Origin: Parvularcula sp039818345
GTDB lineage: Bacteria; Pseudomonadota; Alphaproteobacteria; Caulobacterales; Parvularculaceae
NCBI GenBank assembly: GCA_039818345.1
Contig: JBCBUC010000020.1
Span: 4,681 to 68,680, forward strand
Direction: 5' to 3'
DNA: 64,000 nt
Of this stretch, positions 34,156 through 43,441 are shown piece by piece. Position 1 is the stretch's first letter, and each line of letters opens with the position of its first letter. The position numbers were made by a program, and so were the translations under genes. The notes below the pieces were generated by a model, which was given only the letters and a program-made list of their open reading frames with translations, was not told the DNA's origin and ran no database searches.

Positions 34156-35319
34156 CTAGAGGGAGCGCGCGATCAGCAGACGCATAATTTCGCTGGAGCC
34201 GCCAAAGATCCGTGTCACCCGTGCATCGCGGTACATTTTCGCGATCGGATACTCATTGATGTAGCCCGCGCCGCCGTGAAACTGGAGACACTGATCGACA
34301 CAGCGCCCTTGCAATTCGGTGATCCAAAGCTTCGCAATGGCCGCTGTGGTCGTATCGCAACCGCCCTCCAGCACCCGCTTGATGCAGTCATTCAAAAACA
34401 CTCGGCAGATTGTCGCCTCGGCCTTGAGATCAGCGAGCTTGAACTGGGTGTTTTGGAAATCGAGAACGCGCCGACCAAAGGCTTTGCGGTCGCTTGTGTA
34501 GGCCACGGTTTCGTTGAGAGCCTGCTCAATCATCAGCATCGATTGGACAGCAATGATCACCCGCTCACCGGGCAGCTCCCCCATCAATTGATAAAAACCG
34601 CGACCCTCATCACCGCCGAGAAGATTGTCCGCGGGCACAAAGACATTGTCGAAGAAAAGCTCGGACGTGTCCTGCGCCGATTGCCCGATCTTATCGAGGT
34701 TCTTACCGCGACTGAAACCCTCTGCATCCTCCGTCTCGAGAACAAGAAGGGAGGTACCAGCAGCGCCCTGTTCTGGGTCGGTCTTACAAACAACGACAAT
34801 GAGGTTGGCGATCTGACCGTTGGATATCCAGGTCTTGGAGCCATTGATCCGGTAGCCATTGCCATCTTTTTTGGCCGTGGTCCGGATTGCTTGGAGATCT
34901 GACCCGGCATCGGGTTCGCTCATGGCGATGGCGGAGATAAACTCGCCGCTCGTCAGCTTAGGAATCCAGCGGCGCTTCTGCTCATCCGTACCATGATTAA
35001 TGATGTAAGGCATGATGATGGTGTTGTGGAGGCTCGCAGCAAATCCGCCGACGCTCTGATGGTGCTGCTGCTCCACGACCACGACATCGTGGCGGAAATC
35101 GCCACCATGGCCGCCATACTCCGCGGGCGCTGAGACACCTAAAAGACCTGCCTCGCCCGCCTCACGCCAAAACGCAGGCTCAACTTTGCCGTCATTCTCC
35201 CATTGCTCGACCCGCTCACGCGGAGCGTGGCGCGCAAAGAACTTGCCCGCCGCGTCCGAGAACATTTCGATTTCGGGATCGGTCATAAAATCGGGACGCG
35301 GAACATCAATGACGGACAT
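34156..35319 (-). CDS. Acyl-CoA dehydrogenase
   Basis: 387 residues from the ATG at 35319, with GGAG seven bases upstream; the frame extends to 35412. FAD-dependent first step of beta-oxidation. Family motifs: AIAMSEPDAGSDLQAIRTTAKKD and NGSKTWISNGQIANL (FAD and substrate region), ELFFDNVFVPADNLLG, and the C-terminal QFHGGAGYINEYPIAKMYRDARVTRIFGGSSEIM. The usual C-terminal catalytic Glu is in this last block (YINEYPI region), although which Glu is the base cannot be settled here. First gene of the operon, preceded by the operator-like site at 35416-35430. Confidence 0.93.
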   Translation of the reverse strand: MSVIDVPRPDFMTDPEIEMFSDAAGKFFARHAPRERVEQWENDGKVEPAFWREAGEAGLLGVSAPAEYGGHGGDFRHDVVVVEQQHHQSVGGFAASLHNTIIMPYIINHGTDEQKRRWIPKLTSGEFISAIAMSEPDAGSDLQAIRTTAKKDGNGYRINGSKTWISNGQIANLIVVVCKTDPEQGAAGTSLLVLETEDAEGFSRGKNLDKIGQSAQDTSELFFDNVFVPADNLLGGDEGRGFYQLMGELPGERVIIAVQSMLMIEQALNETVAYTSDRKAFGRRVLDFQNTQFKLADLKAEATICRVFLNDCIKRVLEGGCDTTTAAIAKLWITELQGRCVDQCLQFHGGAGYINEYPIAKMYRDARVTRIFGGSSEIMRLLIARSL

Positions 35320-35415
35320 GGTCGTTCTCCAAATCGCTCGTCGGGGGCAGCATAAGAGCTGCGTGAAATCCGGCCGGAGTTGGCGCGGAGGGGTCGCGCG
35401 TCTCCAGCTCATAAA

Positions 35416-35430
35416 TTAATTGCTTAATTA
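35416..35430 (-). promoter_or_regulatory. Putative TetR operator TAATTAAGCAATTAA
   Basis: Same 15-base pattern as 29053-29067, on the minus strand, 97 bases upstream of the acyl-CoA dehydrogenase start and about 155 bases before the divergent GMC oxidoreductase gene. It could control both directions. Confidence 0.55.
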
Positions 35431-35585
35431 GTATCGCCCGCAGAGAGCCCCGTCAACGCTCGGTTTGCAGAGTGCAGTGCAGCAAAGTGGCGAGACCCAA
35501 AACATCAGTCACGAAGCCTCGACAGAGGTGCCAAGTTGCGCATTTACTGGCATGAGAGAGTTGTCTGGGAGAATTGAGAGCAGCC

Positions 35586-37202
35586 ATGGCGACGACCCCA
35601 CCACCCTCAAACGAGACGTTCGATTATATTATCGCGGGCGGTGGTTCCGCCGGTGCGGTGCTCGCCAATCGACTAAGTGAAGACCCGTCGGTTCGCGTCT
35701 GCTTGTTAGAAGCTGGGCCAAAGGACAGCAGCCCGCTGATCAAAATGCCCTCGGGATTGGCTTTTATGCCGCAACTGGCACCGAAGCTGAACTGGAGCTT
35801 TGACACCGTCCCGCAGAAGCACATGAACGGTCGGGTGTGCTATCAACCACGTGGTCGGACATTGGGCGGATCAAGTTCGATCAATGGCATGATCTATATC
35901 CGCGGCTCACGCCAAGACTATGACCGTTGGGCGGCGGCGGGATGCACCGGCTGGTCCTATGATGATGTTCTGCCTTACTTCATCAAGTCCGAGGATAATG
36001 TGAGGGGTTCGGATAATTATCACGGCGAAGGTGGCCGATTGTCTGTGTCAGACATGCGTTACTGCAGCAGTGCTGGTCACGCATTCTTGGAGGCAACGCG
36101 AGAGCTTCAGATGCCGCAGAACCCCGATTTCAACGGTGAAAAACAGGACGGTTTTGGCACCTACCAATTAACTCAGCGCAACGGCCAACGGTGCTCCACG
36201 AGCTTCGCCTTTCTGCACGATATCCTGGATCGCCCTAATTTAACGGTCATGACCGATGCGCTGACCGAGAAGGTCCTCTTTACCGAGAAGAAAGCGACTG
36301 GCGTGGCGGTCAAGCATCAGCGCTCGCATCGAACGCTCCGCGCCGAGCGCGAAGTGATCTTGTCGAGCGGCGTTTTTGGCTCAGCACAAATCCTTCAACT
36401 CTCGGGCATTGGCCCGGGACAGCATCTTCAAAGTCTCGGTATCGAGGTGCTCGTCAATTCTGCTCAAGTGGGCGAAAACCTGCAAGATCACCTTGACTGG
36501 ACGGGCATCTACGGCACCACGGCGCGGGACACGTTTGGTCTTCATTGGCCGTTCTTAGCATCGTTCCTTTCCTCATTATCCCAATACCGATCAAAACGAG
36601 AAGGTATCCTCACCACCAATTTCGCTGAAGTCGGCGGTTTCATCAGGACCAACCCTGAGGAAGAAGAAACCGATATCCAACTCCACTTTGTCAACACCAT
36701 TGTCGACGACCACGGACGAAAAAAGCATTTCGGGCTCGGCGTCTCTTGCCACGCTTGTCTTCTTCGGCCGTTGAGCCGCGGCACGGTGCGCCTGTCGTCT
36801 CCGGACCCGACCCAGGCACCACTGATCGATCCTAATTTTCTAGCGGAGGAGGACGATCTCATCCGCCTTCGCAAAGCCGCTCGGATCAGCCAACGGATCA
36901 TGGCGACACCAGCCATGGCAAGCCTGATCACCAAGCAGCTCTATATCCAAGATGATGCGAGCGACGCAGAAATCGAGGACGATATCCGCAACCGTTCGGA
37001 TACGATCTATCACCCGGTCGGGACCTGCCGCATGGGGAGCGACGCGGATGCCGTGCTCGACCCCCAACTCCGTGTGCGGGGGGTTGAGGGCCTCCGAGTG
37101 GTGGACGCCTCGATCATGCCGACCCTCGTTTCCGGGAACACCAATGCCCCCACGATCATGATCGCTGAAAAGGCTGCTGACTTCATCAAAGAAGCAGCTT
37201 AG
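35586..37202 (+). CDS. GMC-family FAD oxidoreductase (choline dehydrogenase-like)
   Basis: 538 residues from the ATG at 35586 (a TTG at 35574 is in frame). Dinucleotide motif IIAGGGSAGAVLANRLSE, signature 1 RGRTLGGSSSINGMIYIRG, signature 2 SSGVFGSAQILQLSGIG. The catalytic His and Asn are in YHPVGTCRMG and GNTNAPTIMIAEK. Such enzymes oxidise primary or secondary alcohols with FAD. Because it is divergent from the acyl-CoA operon across a shared operator-like site, an alcohol-oxidation step in the same catabolic route is plausible. Alternative substrates (choline, polyols) cannot be excluded. Confidence 0.9.
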   Translation: MATTPPPSNETFDYIIAGGGSAGAVLANRLSEDPSVRVCLLEAGPKDSSPLIKMPSGLAFMPQLAPKLNWSFDTVPQKHMNGRVCYQPRGRTLGGSSSINGMIYIRGSRQDYDRWAAAGCTGWSYDDVLPYFIKSEDNVRGSDNYHGEGGRLSVSDMRYCSSAGHAFLEATRELQMPQNPDFNGEKQDGFGTYQLTQRNGQRCSTSFAFLHDILDRPNLTVMTDALTEKVLFTEKKATGVAVKHQRSHRTLRAEREVILSSGVFGSAQILQLSGIGPGQHLQSLGIEVLVNSAQVGENLQDHLDWTGIYGTTARDTFGLHWPFLASFLSSLSQYRSKREGILTTNFAEVGGFIRTNPEEEETDIQLHFVNTIVDDHGRKKHFGLGVSCHACLLRPLSRGTVRLSSPDPTQAPLIDPNFLAEEDDLIRLRKAARISQRIMATPAMASLITKQLYIQDDASDAEIEDDIRNRSDTIYHPVGTCRMGSDADAVLDPQLRVRGVEGLRVVDASIMPTLVSGNTNAPTIMIAEKAADFIKEAA

Positions 37203-37237
37203 CCCTTCACCTGCATCATTATGCAGGAGGGCAGCAC

Positions 37238-38203
37238 GTGTTGAGCCGTTTCAAGGTCTTGATCTGGGCTTTGGTCAGCCTCGCTGTTGCCGGGTGCGGC
37301 ACCACCTCTCCGTCTTCAGAGGGCGTTGAGGCCTACCGTCAAGCCGAGTGGATAGCCGCGGCGGAAGAACTCTCCCCACTGGCAAAACGGGGAGACGCCT
37401 TAGCTCAGTTCTACCTTGCGATGATGTCGCTTCGCGGCGTGCTGCAACCCTCATTGAGCGAAGAGGACACCCGTGCCTATCTCACGTCCTCAGCAAGCGG
37501 AGGGCATGATGGCGCCTTAGGGTTGATGGTTTGGCTATCGGCCGACCCAAAAGAACGACGCAGGTGGCTGGACGTCCATCATGTCTATGAAGCACAGCGT
37601 AGAGATAATCCATCAAACCAGAGCCTCGTTCATTGGGAAAGCGATCAAAGCGCCGTTGACCGTGACCTCATGGAGGTGATGGATGAAATCGCTGGCGGCC
37701 CGATACCGCTTTCGGCGGCAACGGAATTCTTTCCGATAATAACACCGGATAGGGAAAGATGGCTGCTACAAGCATCGATGCCCTTGAATGACGTCGACTC
37801 TCTTGTCGTTGATCAAAGACTGGCACGCCGCGGGAACAAAGAGGCACAAACGCGCCTCGCGCTACGCTATCAATCGGGCCAAGGCGTGGACAAGGACGAC
37901 GACCGCTCCATCACGCTATTGCATGCCGCCGGCACAGACACGCCGGGGCAAAACGGCTGTTTTGATCAAGTTGACGTGCACAGATCGCCAGGGTCTGCTC
38001 AATGCGACGGGCAAAGATCAACAATTCCGGGAATTCCTCGCGCGCAATGGGAGCTGTGCCAAGCCTATGCCTTTGGCAGGCGAACCGAACAGAACGAAGA
38101 CAAAGCCGAACACTGGTGTAACCGAGCAATGGCCGATGCGCGCTATCGAACGCGTGCGCGGGATGTGCTCATCGAGATGGCCCCGCCGCCACCTTCCGAA
38201 TGA
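37238..38203 (+). CDS. Lipoprotein with Sel1-like repeats
   Basis: 321 residues from a GTG at 37238, which has AGGAGG seven bases upstream. Signal MLSRFKVLIWALVSLAVAGC with lipobox VAGC. Sel1/TPR-like units are seen at about residues 30-95 (YRQAEWIAAAEELSPLAKRGDALAQFYLAMMSLRGV) and 200-310 (LARRGNKEAQTRLALRYQSGQGVD, AQWELCQAYAFGRRTEQNEDKAEHWCNRAM). It probably binds protein partners at the inner face of the outer membrane. It follows the GMC gene by 35 bases and overlaps the convergent TetR gene by 35 bases. Confidence 0.75.
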   Translation: MLSRFKVLIWALVSLAVAGCGTTSPSSEGVEAYRQAEWIAAAEELSPLAKRGDALAQFYLAMMSLRGVLQPSLSEEDTRAYLTSSASGGHDGALGLMVWLSADPKERRRWLDVHHVYEAQRRDNPSNQSLVHWESDQSAVDRDLMEVMDEIAGGPIPLSAATEFFPIITPDRERWLLQASMPLNDVDSLVVDQRLARRGNKEAQTRLALRYQSGQGVDKDDDRSITLLHAAGTDTPGQNGCFDQVDVHRSPGSAQCDGQRSTIPGIPRAQWELCQAYAFGRRTEQNEDKAEHWCNRAMADARYRTRARDVLIEMAPPPPSE

Positions 38204-38777
38204 AGCCGCTAAGCTGTTCCGTGAACACAGCATCGAGAGCTTCATACCGGTCATCACCGAAAATCCCGCGCAATGTTGGTTCAGAGACGGCGTAATAATT
38301 GATCGCACCAAGAAGTTGATAGACGGCAGCCAGCGCCTCAGCATCAGACGCATCCCTCCACGCTTTGAGGGCGCTGACCATCTCCACCAGATCTTCGAGA
38401 AAATCCTTGAGGTACCAGACGCCTGCCGAACCAGCCCGGCGTTTGTTATCCAACAGCTCGCGCATCAATAGACGCGAGCGCATGGTGTCTTGCGGGCTCC
38501 TGCTGACCATCGCCAACAGATAGACGCGAAGTTGATCTTCTGGCTCCGTCTCCGTGGCCAGAACGTCAGCCCTCACCACTTTAAAGCGCTGCGAGATGTT
38601 TTCGAGCACCTCACCATAGAGCTTTTCCTTGGTCGAGAAGTGGTGGAGGAGCGCCTGTTTCGTCAGGCCAACCTCACCCGCGATGTTGGCGATGCTGACA
38701 CCGTAAAATCCCCGTTCAGCGAACAGCGTCTTCGCTGCGTCGAGCATCTGATCACGCGTGGTTTGCGCCATCGCCAC
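38169..38777 (-). CDS. TetR-family regulator, divergent from a Rieske oxygenase
   Basis: 202 residues. HTH MLDAAKTLFAERGFYGVSIANIAGEVGLTKQALLHHFSTKEKLYGEV is canonical. The C-domain includes RSRLLMRELLDNKRRAGSAGVWYLKDFLEDLVEMV, as in TetR_C families with phenylacetate or fatty-acid-type roles, but no specific ligand is visible. Two operator-like palindromes lie in the 98-base divergent region shared with the Rieske gene, strongly suggesting that it represses that gene and itself. Confidence 0.88.
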   Translation of the reverse strand: MAMAQTTRDQMLDAAKTLFAERGFYGVSIANIAGEVGLTKQALLHHFSTKEKLYGEVLENISQRFKVVRADVLATETEPEDQLRVYLLAMVSRSPQDTMRSRLLMRELLDNKRRAGSAGVWYLKDFLEDLVEMVSALKAWRDASDAEALAAVYQLLGAINYYAVSEPTLRGIFGDDRYEALDAVFTEQLSGFIRKVAAGPSR

Positions 38778-38804
38778 TGTCCTTTGTTACGGGCTGCTCT
38801 TGAC

Positions 38805-38845
38805 ACTTACCGACCGGTAAGTCCACAACTTACCGGTCGGTAGGT
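38805..38845. promoter_or_regulatory. Tandem palindromic TetR operators
   Basis: ACTTACCGACCGGTAAGT at 38805-38822 and ACTTACCGGTCGGTAGGT at 38828-38845, each an 18-base palindrome-like site; the second is nearly the reverse complement of the first. TTACCGACCGGTAA-type sites are typical TetR operators. The sequence TTGACA at 38800-38805 overlaps the first site. Confidence 0.65.
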
Positions 38846-38875
38846 TCATAATATCAAAGCAGGAGGTTCAAACCG

Positions 38876-40003
38876 ATGGAACGTGAGACAGAACTTGAAC
38901 TGATCGATGAGCTTTTGGGTTTGAAGGCTCAGTGTTCACCGTTCTTGGACGAGCGCACCGCGCAGAATGCTGTTAGCCATTACACCAGCCAAGAGCGCTT
39001 TGACCGGGAACGGCGCGCCATCTTTCAAACCATGCCCCACGCGGTGGCCCATGTCAGTGAGCTGAAAAACCCAGGCGACTTCATGCGCTGCGAAGCAGCG
39101 GGCATCCCTCTCCTGCTGACCCGGACGGCGAATGGGGAGACACGCGCTTTTATCAATGCCTGCCGTCACCGCGGTACACGGTTGGTCGATGATGATAGAG
39201 GTTGTAAACGGCGCTTTTCCTGTCCCTATCACGCATGGACCTATGCCAACACGGGCGAGCTTTTGGCGGCACCGCATTTTGACTCGGGGTTTCCTGATCA
39301 AGAAAAGTCAAATCTCGGTCTTATTGAGCTCGACTGCGCGGAACGCTTCGGGCTCGTGTGGGTCATGCCGACACCAGAAACAAAGCTTGATGTCGATACA
39401 CTCTTTGCGCCGCTTGCGGAGGAACTCTCCGCACTTGGCATGGCCGATTTAACCGTCGCGGCAGAGACGACAGAAACGCGTTGGGCCAATTGGAAGATTT
39501 TGGTCGAAGGCGGGATCGAAGCCTACCATTTCAAGGTCGCACACCGCTCAACAATCGGCCCCTTTTTTGAGGATAACCTGTCGAGCTATCGTTCCTATGG
39601 CCCGCATATGAGGGCCGTTCTTCCGCGGGTGAGCCTTGCCAAACTCGACCTATCCACCAGGGACGATTGGCGCCTACGCGACCATGCGAACATTCTTTAT
39701 ACGCTTTTTCCAAGCTCGCAACTTCTCGTACAGCAAGATCATGTCGTGTGGATTCGATCAAACCCGAAGGGCCCAGGCGCCACGGAACTTCGCATGACGA
39801 CGCTGGGACCGCCTAACGGTGATACGGAACACTGGCACCGCAACCATCAGATCACGACACAGACCTTGGATGAAGACTTCGTGATCGGAGAGAGCATCCA
39901 AGCCACGGCATCATCGGGCGCAAACGACCATATGCTCTTTGGTCGGTTCGAGGGCGCACTCACCGAGTTCAACAACACGGTCGAGATATATCTCAAAGGA
40001 TGA
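38876..40003 (+). CDS. Rieske non-heme iron oxygenase, large subunit
   Basis: 375 residues; ATG at 38876 with AGGAGG nine bases upstream. Rieske 2Fe-2S ligands: Cys96-x-His98 (ACRHRG) and Cys116-x2-His119 (SCPYHAW). The mononuclear iron ligands are in the C-terminal catalytic domain, EGGIEAYHFKVAHRSTIG, with two His in the expected spacing. Such enzymes hydroxylate or demethylate aromatic or alkyl-amine substrates using electrons from a reductase. No beta subunit or reductase gene is adjacent, so it is a single-component oxygenase served by partners elsewhere. Controlled by the divergent TetR. Confidence 0.9.
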   Translation: MERETELELIDELLGLKAQCSPFLDERTAQNAVSHYTSQERFDRERRAIFQTMPHAVAHVSELKNPGDFMRCEAAGIPLLLTRTANGETRAFINACRHRGTRLVDDDRGCKRRFSCPYHAWTYANTGELLAAPHFDSGFPDQEKSNLGLIELDCAERFGLVWVMPTPETKLDVDTLFAPLAEELSALGMADLTVAAETTETRWANWKILVEGGIEAYHFKVAHRSTIGPFFEDNLSSYRSYGPHMRAVLPRVSLAKLDLSTRDDWRLRDHANILYTLFPSSQLLVQQDHVVWIRSNPKGPGATELRMTTLGPPNGDTEHWHRNHQITTQTLDEDFVIGESIQATASSGANDHMLFGRFEGALTEFNNTVEIYLKG

Positions 40004-40014
40004 GATGAGGGGGC

Positions 40015-40047
40015 CGAAGGTGGAAAGCAAGAAGCTTCCCACCTTCG
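40015..40047. terminator. Bidirectional terminator hairpin
   Basis: CGAAGGTGG (40015-40023) and CCACCTTCG (40039-40047) form a nine-base stem. It lies between the convergent Rieske and TonB-receptor genes. TCTTTG follows on the plus strand. Confidence 0.55.
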
Positions 40048-40057
40048 TCTTTGATGG

Positions 40058-42253
40058 TCAGAACCGGAGGCTGACATCAAAACCGTAAGAGAGCGGACGA
40101 CCTTGGAAACCCAGATCGAAACCGGTCCCGGCGAATTCTGATGGATTAAAGTCGACATAGTACTCTTCATCCAAAAGATTCCGTGCCCAGAGTGACGCAC
40201 TCCACGTATCGTTGCGGATCGTCCCCCGAATGTTGAGAAGATCGATCGGATCTCGAACATCTTCATTATCGATTTGCCAGTACCGGTCACCCTGTCGCTC
40301 ATAGTCGAGACGAAGGACACCATCCCATTCTGGCGTCAGGGCTTGCACATACTGCGCACCCAAACTGACCGTGTACTCAGTCGTCTTAGGTGATCGGCTG
40401 CCGATGACGTCATCCGTGTTCACCCCGGCACCGGTCAAAAAGGTCTCAAGGTCAGCGTTACCAATATCCTTAATTTCAGAGTCGACATAACCTACCCCGC
40501 CGTAGAACGTCAGCTCATCCGTGGCGAGGAACTGGAAGTCAAAATCGATGCCAGCAATATCAACTTCACCCAGGTTAGAGATGATCTGCGCACCGGTTGA
40601 AATATCGACGAAGAAGAATTGAAAATCCTCACTCTCTGACATGAAACCGGCAATGTTCGCCGTCACACGACCATCCATAAGCTGGGTCTTAAGGCCAAGC
40701 TCATAGTTCGTGAGCGTTTCATCTTCGAACTGTTCGAGCACGACGCCAGGCGCATTAAAACCGCCCGACCGGAAGCCTGTGCTGTAGGTGAAATAGCCCA
40801 TGATATCATCAGCAAGGTCATAGCTCGCTGTCACTTTTGGCTGGAACGAGCTATAGGTGCGACTGCGTTCAGAGCCCGGCGCATTTGGGTCGACCTGCTC
40901 GCGCTCATCTTCATCGTAGCGTGCACCGACGAGCACGTTGAACCGCTCCGTCACATCCATCTCAACCTGGCCAAACAGAGCCCAAGCAGTGTTGTCGTTG
41001 TTCTCATCACGATCAACCAAGATGATACCATCGTGGAACTGCCCAGCGTCATTATCGATATCAACAAAGACACGGGTCAGAAGATCGCGCTCCGTCTCAA
41101 GATAATAAGCGCCCGCAATCCACCGCAATGCCTGGTCGTCGGGAGAGACAAAGCGAAGCTCTTGGCTCAAGAGCTCAACGTCGAGGTTCTGCCCCTGTCC
41201 AAGGTTAAAGCCACCAAAAATACCGGACGGCTGGGTGGGGTTCGAAAAATCGAGGTCAGCGCGATAGGCTTCGGTGATATCGGTGTACCCAAGAATATAG
41301 GTCGCGGTCGCATACGGCGTTTCCCAATCAGCTTTACCGGAAAGCTCAAGAATTTCACCGTCGGTCACACAAGGAAAGTCTGATGTCGGTGCAAAGACAT
41401 CATTGGTGTCCCCCGCCTGCAGCAGCGGCACCGCACCTGTGTTGGGCGTGTTGTCGACAACCGTGTCATAGCTCGAGCCCGCTTCAAACTCGTTATAGGA
41501 CGCACGCAAATCGATCGTGAGGTTGTCGGTTGGTAAGATCGTCAGTTTGCCGCGCAGCGAATAATCGAATTCGACATCATCGACATCTTCATTGAGGAAC
41601 GAGTTCTCGATCAGACCATCGGTCTCGAAATAAGAACCCGATACACGGAACAAGACCTTATCTTCGACAATAGGCCCACTGACACCGCCCTCAGCGCGGT
41701 ACCCGGTGCCGTTGGTGATGCTGCCATTGACGAATCCCGTGAATTCATTCGTTGGCTGTTTCGTGACAATGTTGATCGCGCCGCCGATAGCATTCCGTCC
41801 GTAGAGGGAGCCTTGCGGACCTTTTAGCACTTCGACCTGCTCCACATCAAAGAGAGGCATCTTGAACTGCTTTTGGTTGTTTTGCGGCACCCCGTCCACG
41901 ATGATCGCGACGGGTGCGTCCGCGTTGTTGATCTGCGTGACACCGCGGATCACAACGAAGCTATTGAGATATGTGAATGAGTCATCGAACGTCAAGTTCG
42001 GTGTGAGACTGACAAAATCCTCAGTCGTGCGAATGCCTGCGTCTTCGATCGTTTCCGCGGTGAAGACGTTCACCGCTGAGGCGACCTCTTGAAGGCTTTG
42101 CTCACGAAACTGCCCCGTGACCACGATTGTATCCGATGACGTCTCATCGGTCTGCGCCTGCGCGTTAGCGGCGTGGACAAAAATCGTTGCCCCACTGAGT
42201 ATGGTCGCACGTAACAAAACCAACCGCCGATTCTTCCTTTTGGTATCCGTCAT
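40058..42253 (-). CDS. TonB-dependent outer-membrane receptor
   Basis: 731 residues from the ATG at 42253 (GAGGAG upstream; the open frame reaches 42280). Signal peptide ends near AANAQAQ. A TonB box-like DTIVVTG precedes the plug domain (residues 40-160: EDFVSLTPNLTFDDSF, FDVEQVEVLKGPQGSLYGRNAIGGAINIVTK). The rest is a 22-strand beta-barrel ending in F, as the BAM machinery requires. Last gene of the hyuA-DUF917-receptor operon, so it should import the substrate that those two enzymes process. Ligand unknown; not clearly a siderophore type. Confidence 0.93.
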   Translation of the reverse strand: MTDTKRKNRRLVLLRATILSGATIFVHAANAQAQTDETSSDTIVVTGQFREQSLQEVASAVNVFTAETIEDAGIRTTEDFVSLTPNLTFDDSFTYLNSFVVIRGVTQINNADAPVAIIVDGVPQNNQKQFKMPLFDVEQVEVLKGPQGSLYGRNAIGGAINIVTKQPTNEFTGFVNGSITNGTGYRAEGGVSGPIVEDKVLFRVSGSYFETDGLIENSFLNEDVDDVEFDYSLRGKLTILPTDNLTIDLRASYNEFEAGSSYDTVVDNTPNTGAVPLLQAGDTNDVFAPTSDFPCVTDGEILELSGKADWETPYATATYILGYTDITEAYRADLDFSNPTQPSGIFGGFNLGQGQNLDVELLSQELRFVSPDDQALRWIAGAYYLETERDLLTRVFVDIDNDAGQFHDGIILVDRDENNDNTAWALFGQVEMDVTERFNVLVGARYDEDEREQVDPNAPGSERSRTYSSFQPKVTASYDLADDIMGYFTYSTGFRSGGFNAPGVVLEQFEDETLTNYELGLKTQLMDGRVTANIAGFMSESEDFQFFFVDISTGAQIISNLGEVDIAGIDFDFQFLATDELTFYGGVGYVDSEIKDIGNADLETFLTGAGVNTDDVIGSRSPKTTEYTVSLGAQYVQALTPEWDGVLRLDYERQGDRYWQIDNEDVRDPIDLLNIRGTIRNDTWSASLWARNLLDEEYYVDFNPSEFAGTGFDLGFQGRPLSYGFDVSLRF

Positions 42254-42298
42254 CCCGCTCTCCTCTTTAAGCCTGCCCATGGTGATTGACGTCTCCGA

Positions 42299-43441
42299 TC
42301 ATTCAGTCAGCTGCTGAATAGGAACGAAGTCATGATCCGTGCCGAATGCCCGCGGTCCCACATGCTCAAGCGCCGTTGGGGTCGTCAGAAGCTTTGGCGC
42401 GGCCACCGCGATGACCTTGACCCTCTGGCCATACTTCAACGACTCAGTGGGAATGGGGTCTGCGGTTTCTCGGTCGATGATCGTGATCAAATCAGGCACA
42501 CTTGCCCGAACACGGTCACCTTCTTTCGCGATCAGGTTCTCGTTTTGAAAGTCGATGTGCATCTGACGGGTAACATCAGAGAGATCTTCGATGGCGCAGC
42601 TGCCGATGGTAAAACCACCCTCTGTACGCCGATGAACATCGACGATTTTTCCATCAAAAATTTCGCGTGCGTATCCATAGATCTCCGATCGCGATAATCG
42701 GTCGAGGAGCGCTTGGACGGGGTTGCCCTGCTGGCGTCCTAACGCGACAGCTCGGCCTATCTCGAGCGCTTCGGTCAGCGTGTTGTGAATCGTGGCTGCC
42801 TTAACCTGTTTTCCTGTCATGGGGTAACCTGAGACCACACAGCTCATACCCATTTGCGTCGCGACCACACGGACGAACGCCTCCGCCCGGTCGGCTGTAT
42901 CGGTCTCAACCGTGACGGTGTTGAGGTGCTCATCGACGATCACGAAGGGCGTTGCATGGACACCCTCAAAGTTCATCACGACCATCTGAATGGCAGGAAA
43001 CGCTCGCCCCATTCCATCGGCGTTCAAGAGGGGTAGACCGAGACGCGCCGCCGCAACAATCGGCAGCGTGGAATTGATACCGCCGATCTCAACTGGCATC
43101 AGCGCATCGATCGGACGGCCGAGACGCTCCGCCAAGTGCGAGATAGCGCGCTCAAGGTCGTCACCAGCAACCGCCTTCTCAACCAGTACCGTCGGTGCAC
43201 CAAGCATCGCGACAAAGCAAACAGTCGCGTCATCGCTCAAGGCAGATGGACTGACAATGCTCGGATGGCCATACTTTTGAATAGCGTTTTCCGCCATCAA
43301 CCGCCCGATATAGGGATCGCCGCCGCCGCCCGTACCAAGAAAAGCAGCGCCCCGAGCAAAATCGACCAGGTCGCCCTCTGAGAAAACCAGCGCGCTCGAT
43401 ACGCTCGCAACACTTGTGTTTGGGTGCCGTTGGCCGATCAT
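42299..43441 (-). CDS. DUF917 / S-methyl-thiohydantoin desulfurase-type protein, cytoplasmic
   Basis: 380 residues, no signal peptide. DUF917 features: GTGGGGDPYIG at residues 36-46, LGAPTVLVEK (80-89), MPVEIGGINS (115-124), LPLLNADGMGRAFPAIQM (136-153), and a C-terminal domain with GGFTIGSCAIEDL, QNENLIAKE and VKVIAVAAPKLL. The family is named after enzymes acting on S-methyl-thiohydantoins and typically sits next to hydantoinase/oxoprolinase genes. Here it overlaps the hyuA-like gene by four bases (ATGA), so the two probably form one enzyme complex or pathway. Substrate could be a hydantoin, thiohydantoin or oxoproline-like ring; not resolved. Confidence 0.88.
   Translation of the reverse strand: MIGQRHPNTSVASVSSALVFSEGDLVDFARGAAFLGTGGGGDPYIGRLMAENAIQKYGHPSIVSPSALSDDATVCFVAMLGAPTVLVEKAVAGDDLERAISHLAERLGRPIDALMPVEIGGINSTLPIVAAARLGLPLLNADGMGRAFPAIQMVVMNFEGVHATPFVIVDEHLNTVTVETDTADRAEAFVRVVATQMGMSCVVSGYPMTGKQVKAATIHNTLTEALEIGRAVALGRQQGNPVQALLDRLSRSEIYGYAREIFDGKIVDVHRRTEGGFTIGSCAIEDLSDVTRQMHIDFQNENLIAKEGDRVRASVPDLITIIDRETADPIPTESLKYGQRVKVIAVAAPKLLTTPTALEHVGPRAFGTDHDFVPIQQLTE

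Noticed and set aside
29122..35319. Reading the acyl-CoA operon as cholesterol degradation
   Set aside because: Racemase and P450 fit branched side chains, but no ring-degradation genes or KstR-type site are present; only a general branched-acyl role is supported.
37238..38203. Possible compensating frameshifts in the middle of the Sel1 lipoprotein
   Set aside because: Residues around 230-275 look less protein-like, but no alternative frame is clearly better, so it is left intact.
41033..41383. 116-codon frame antisense to the TonB receptor
   Set aside because: Shadow of the receptor barrel region, with no start signal.
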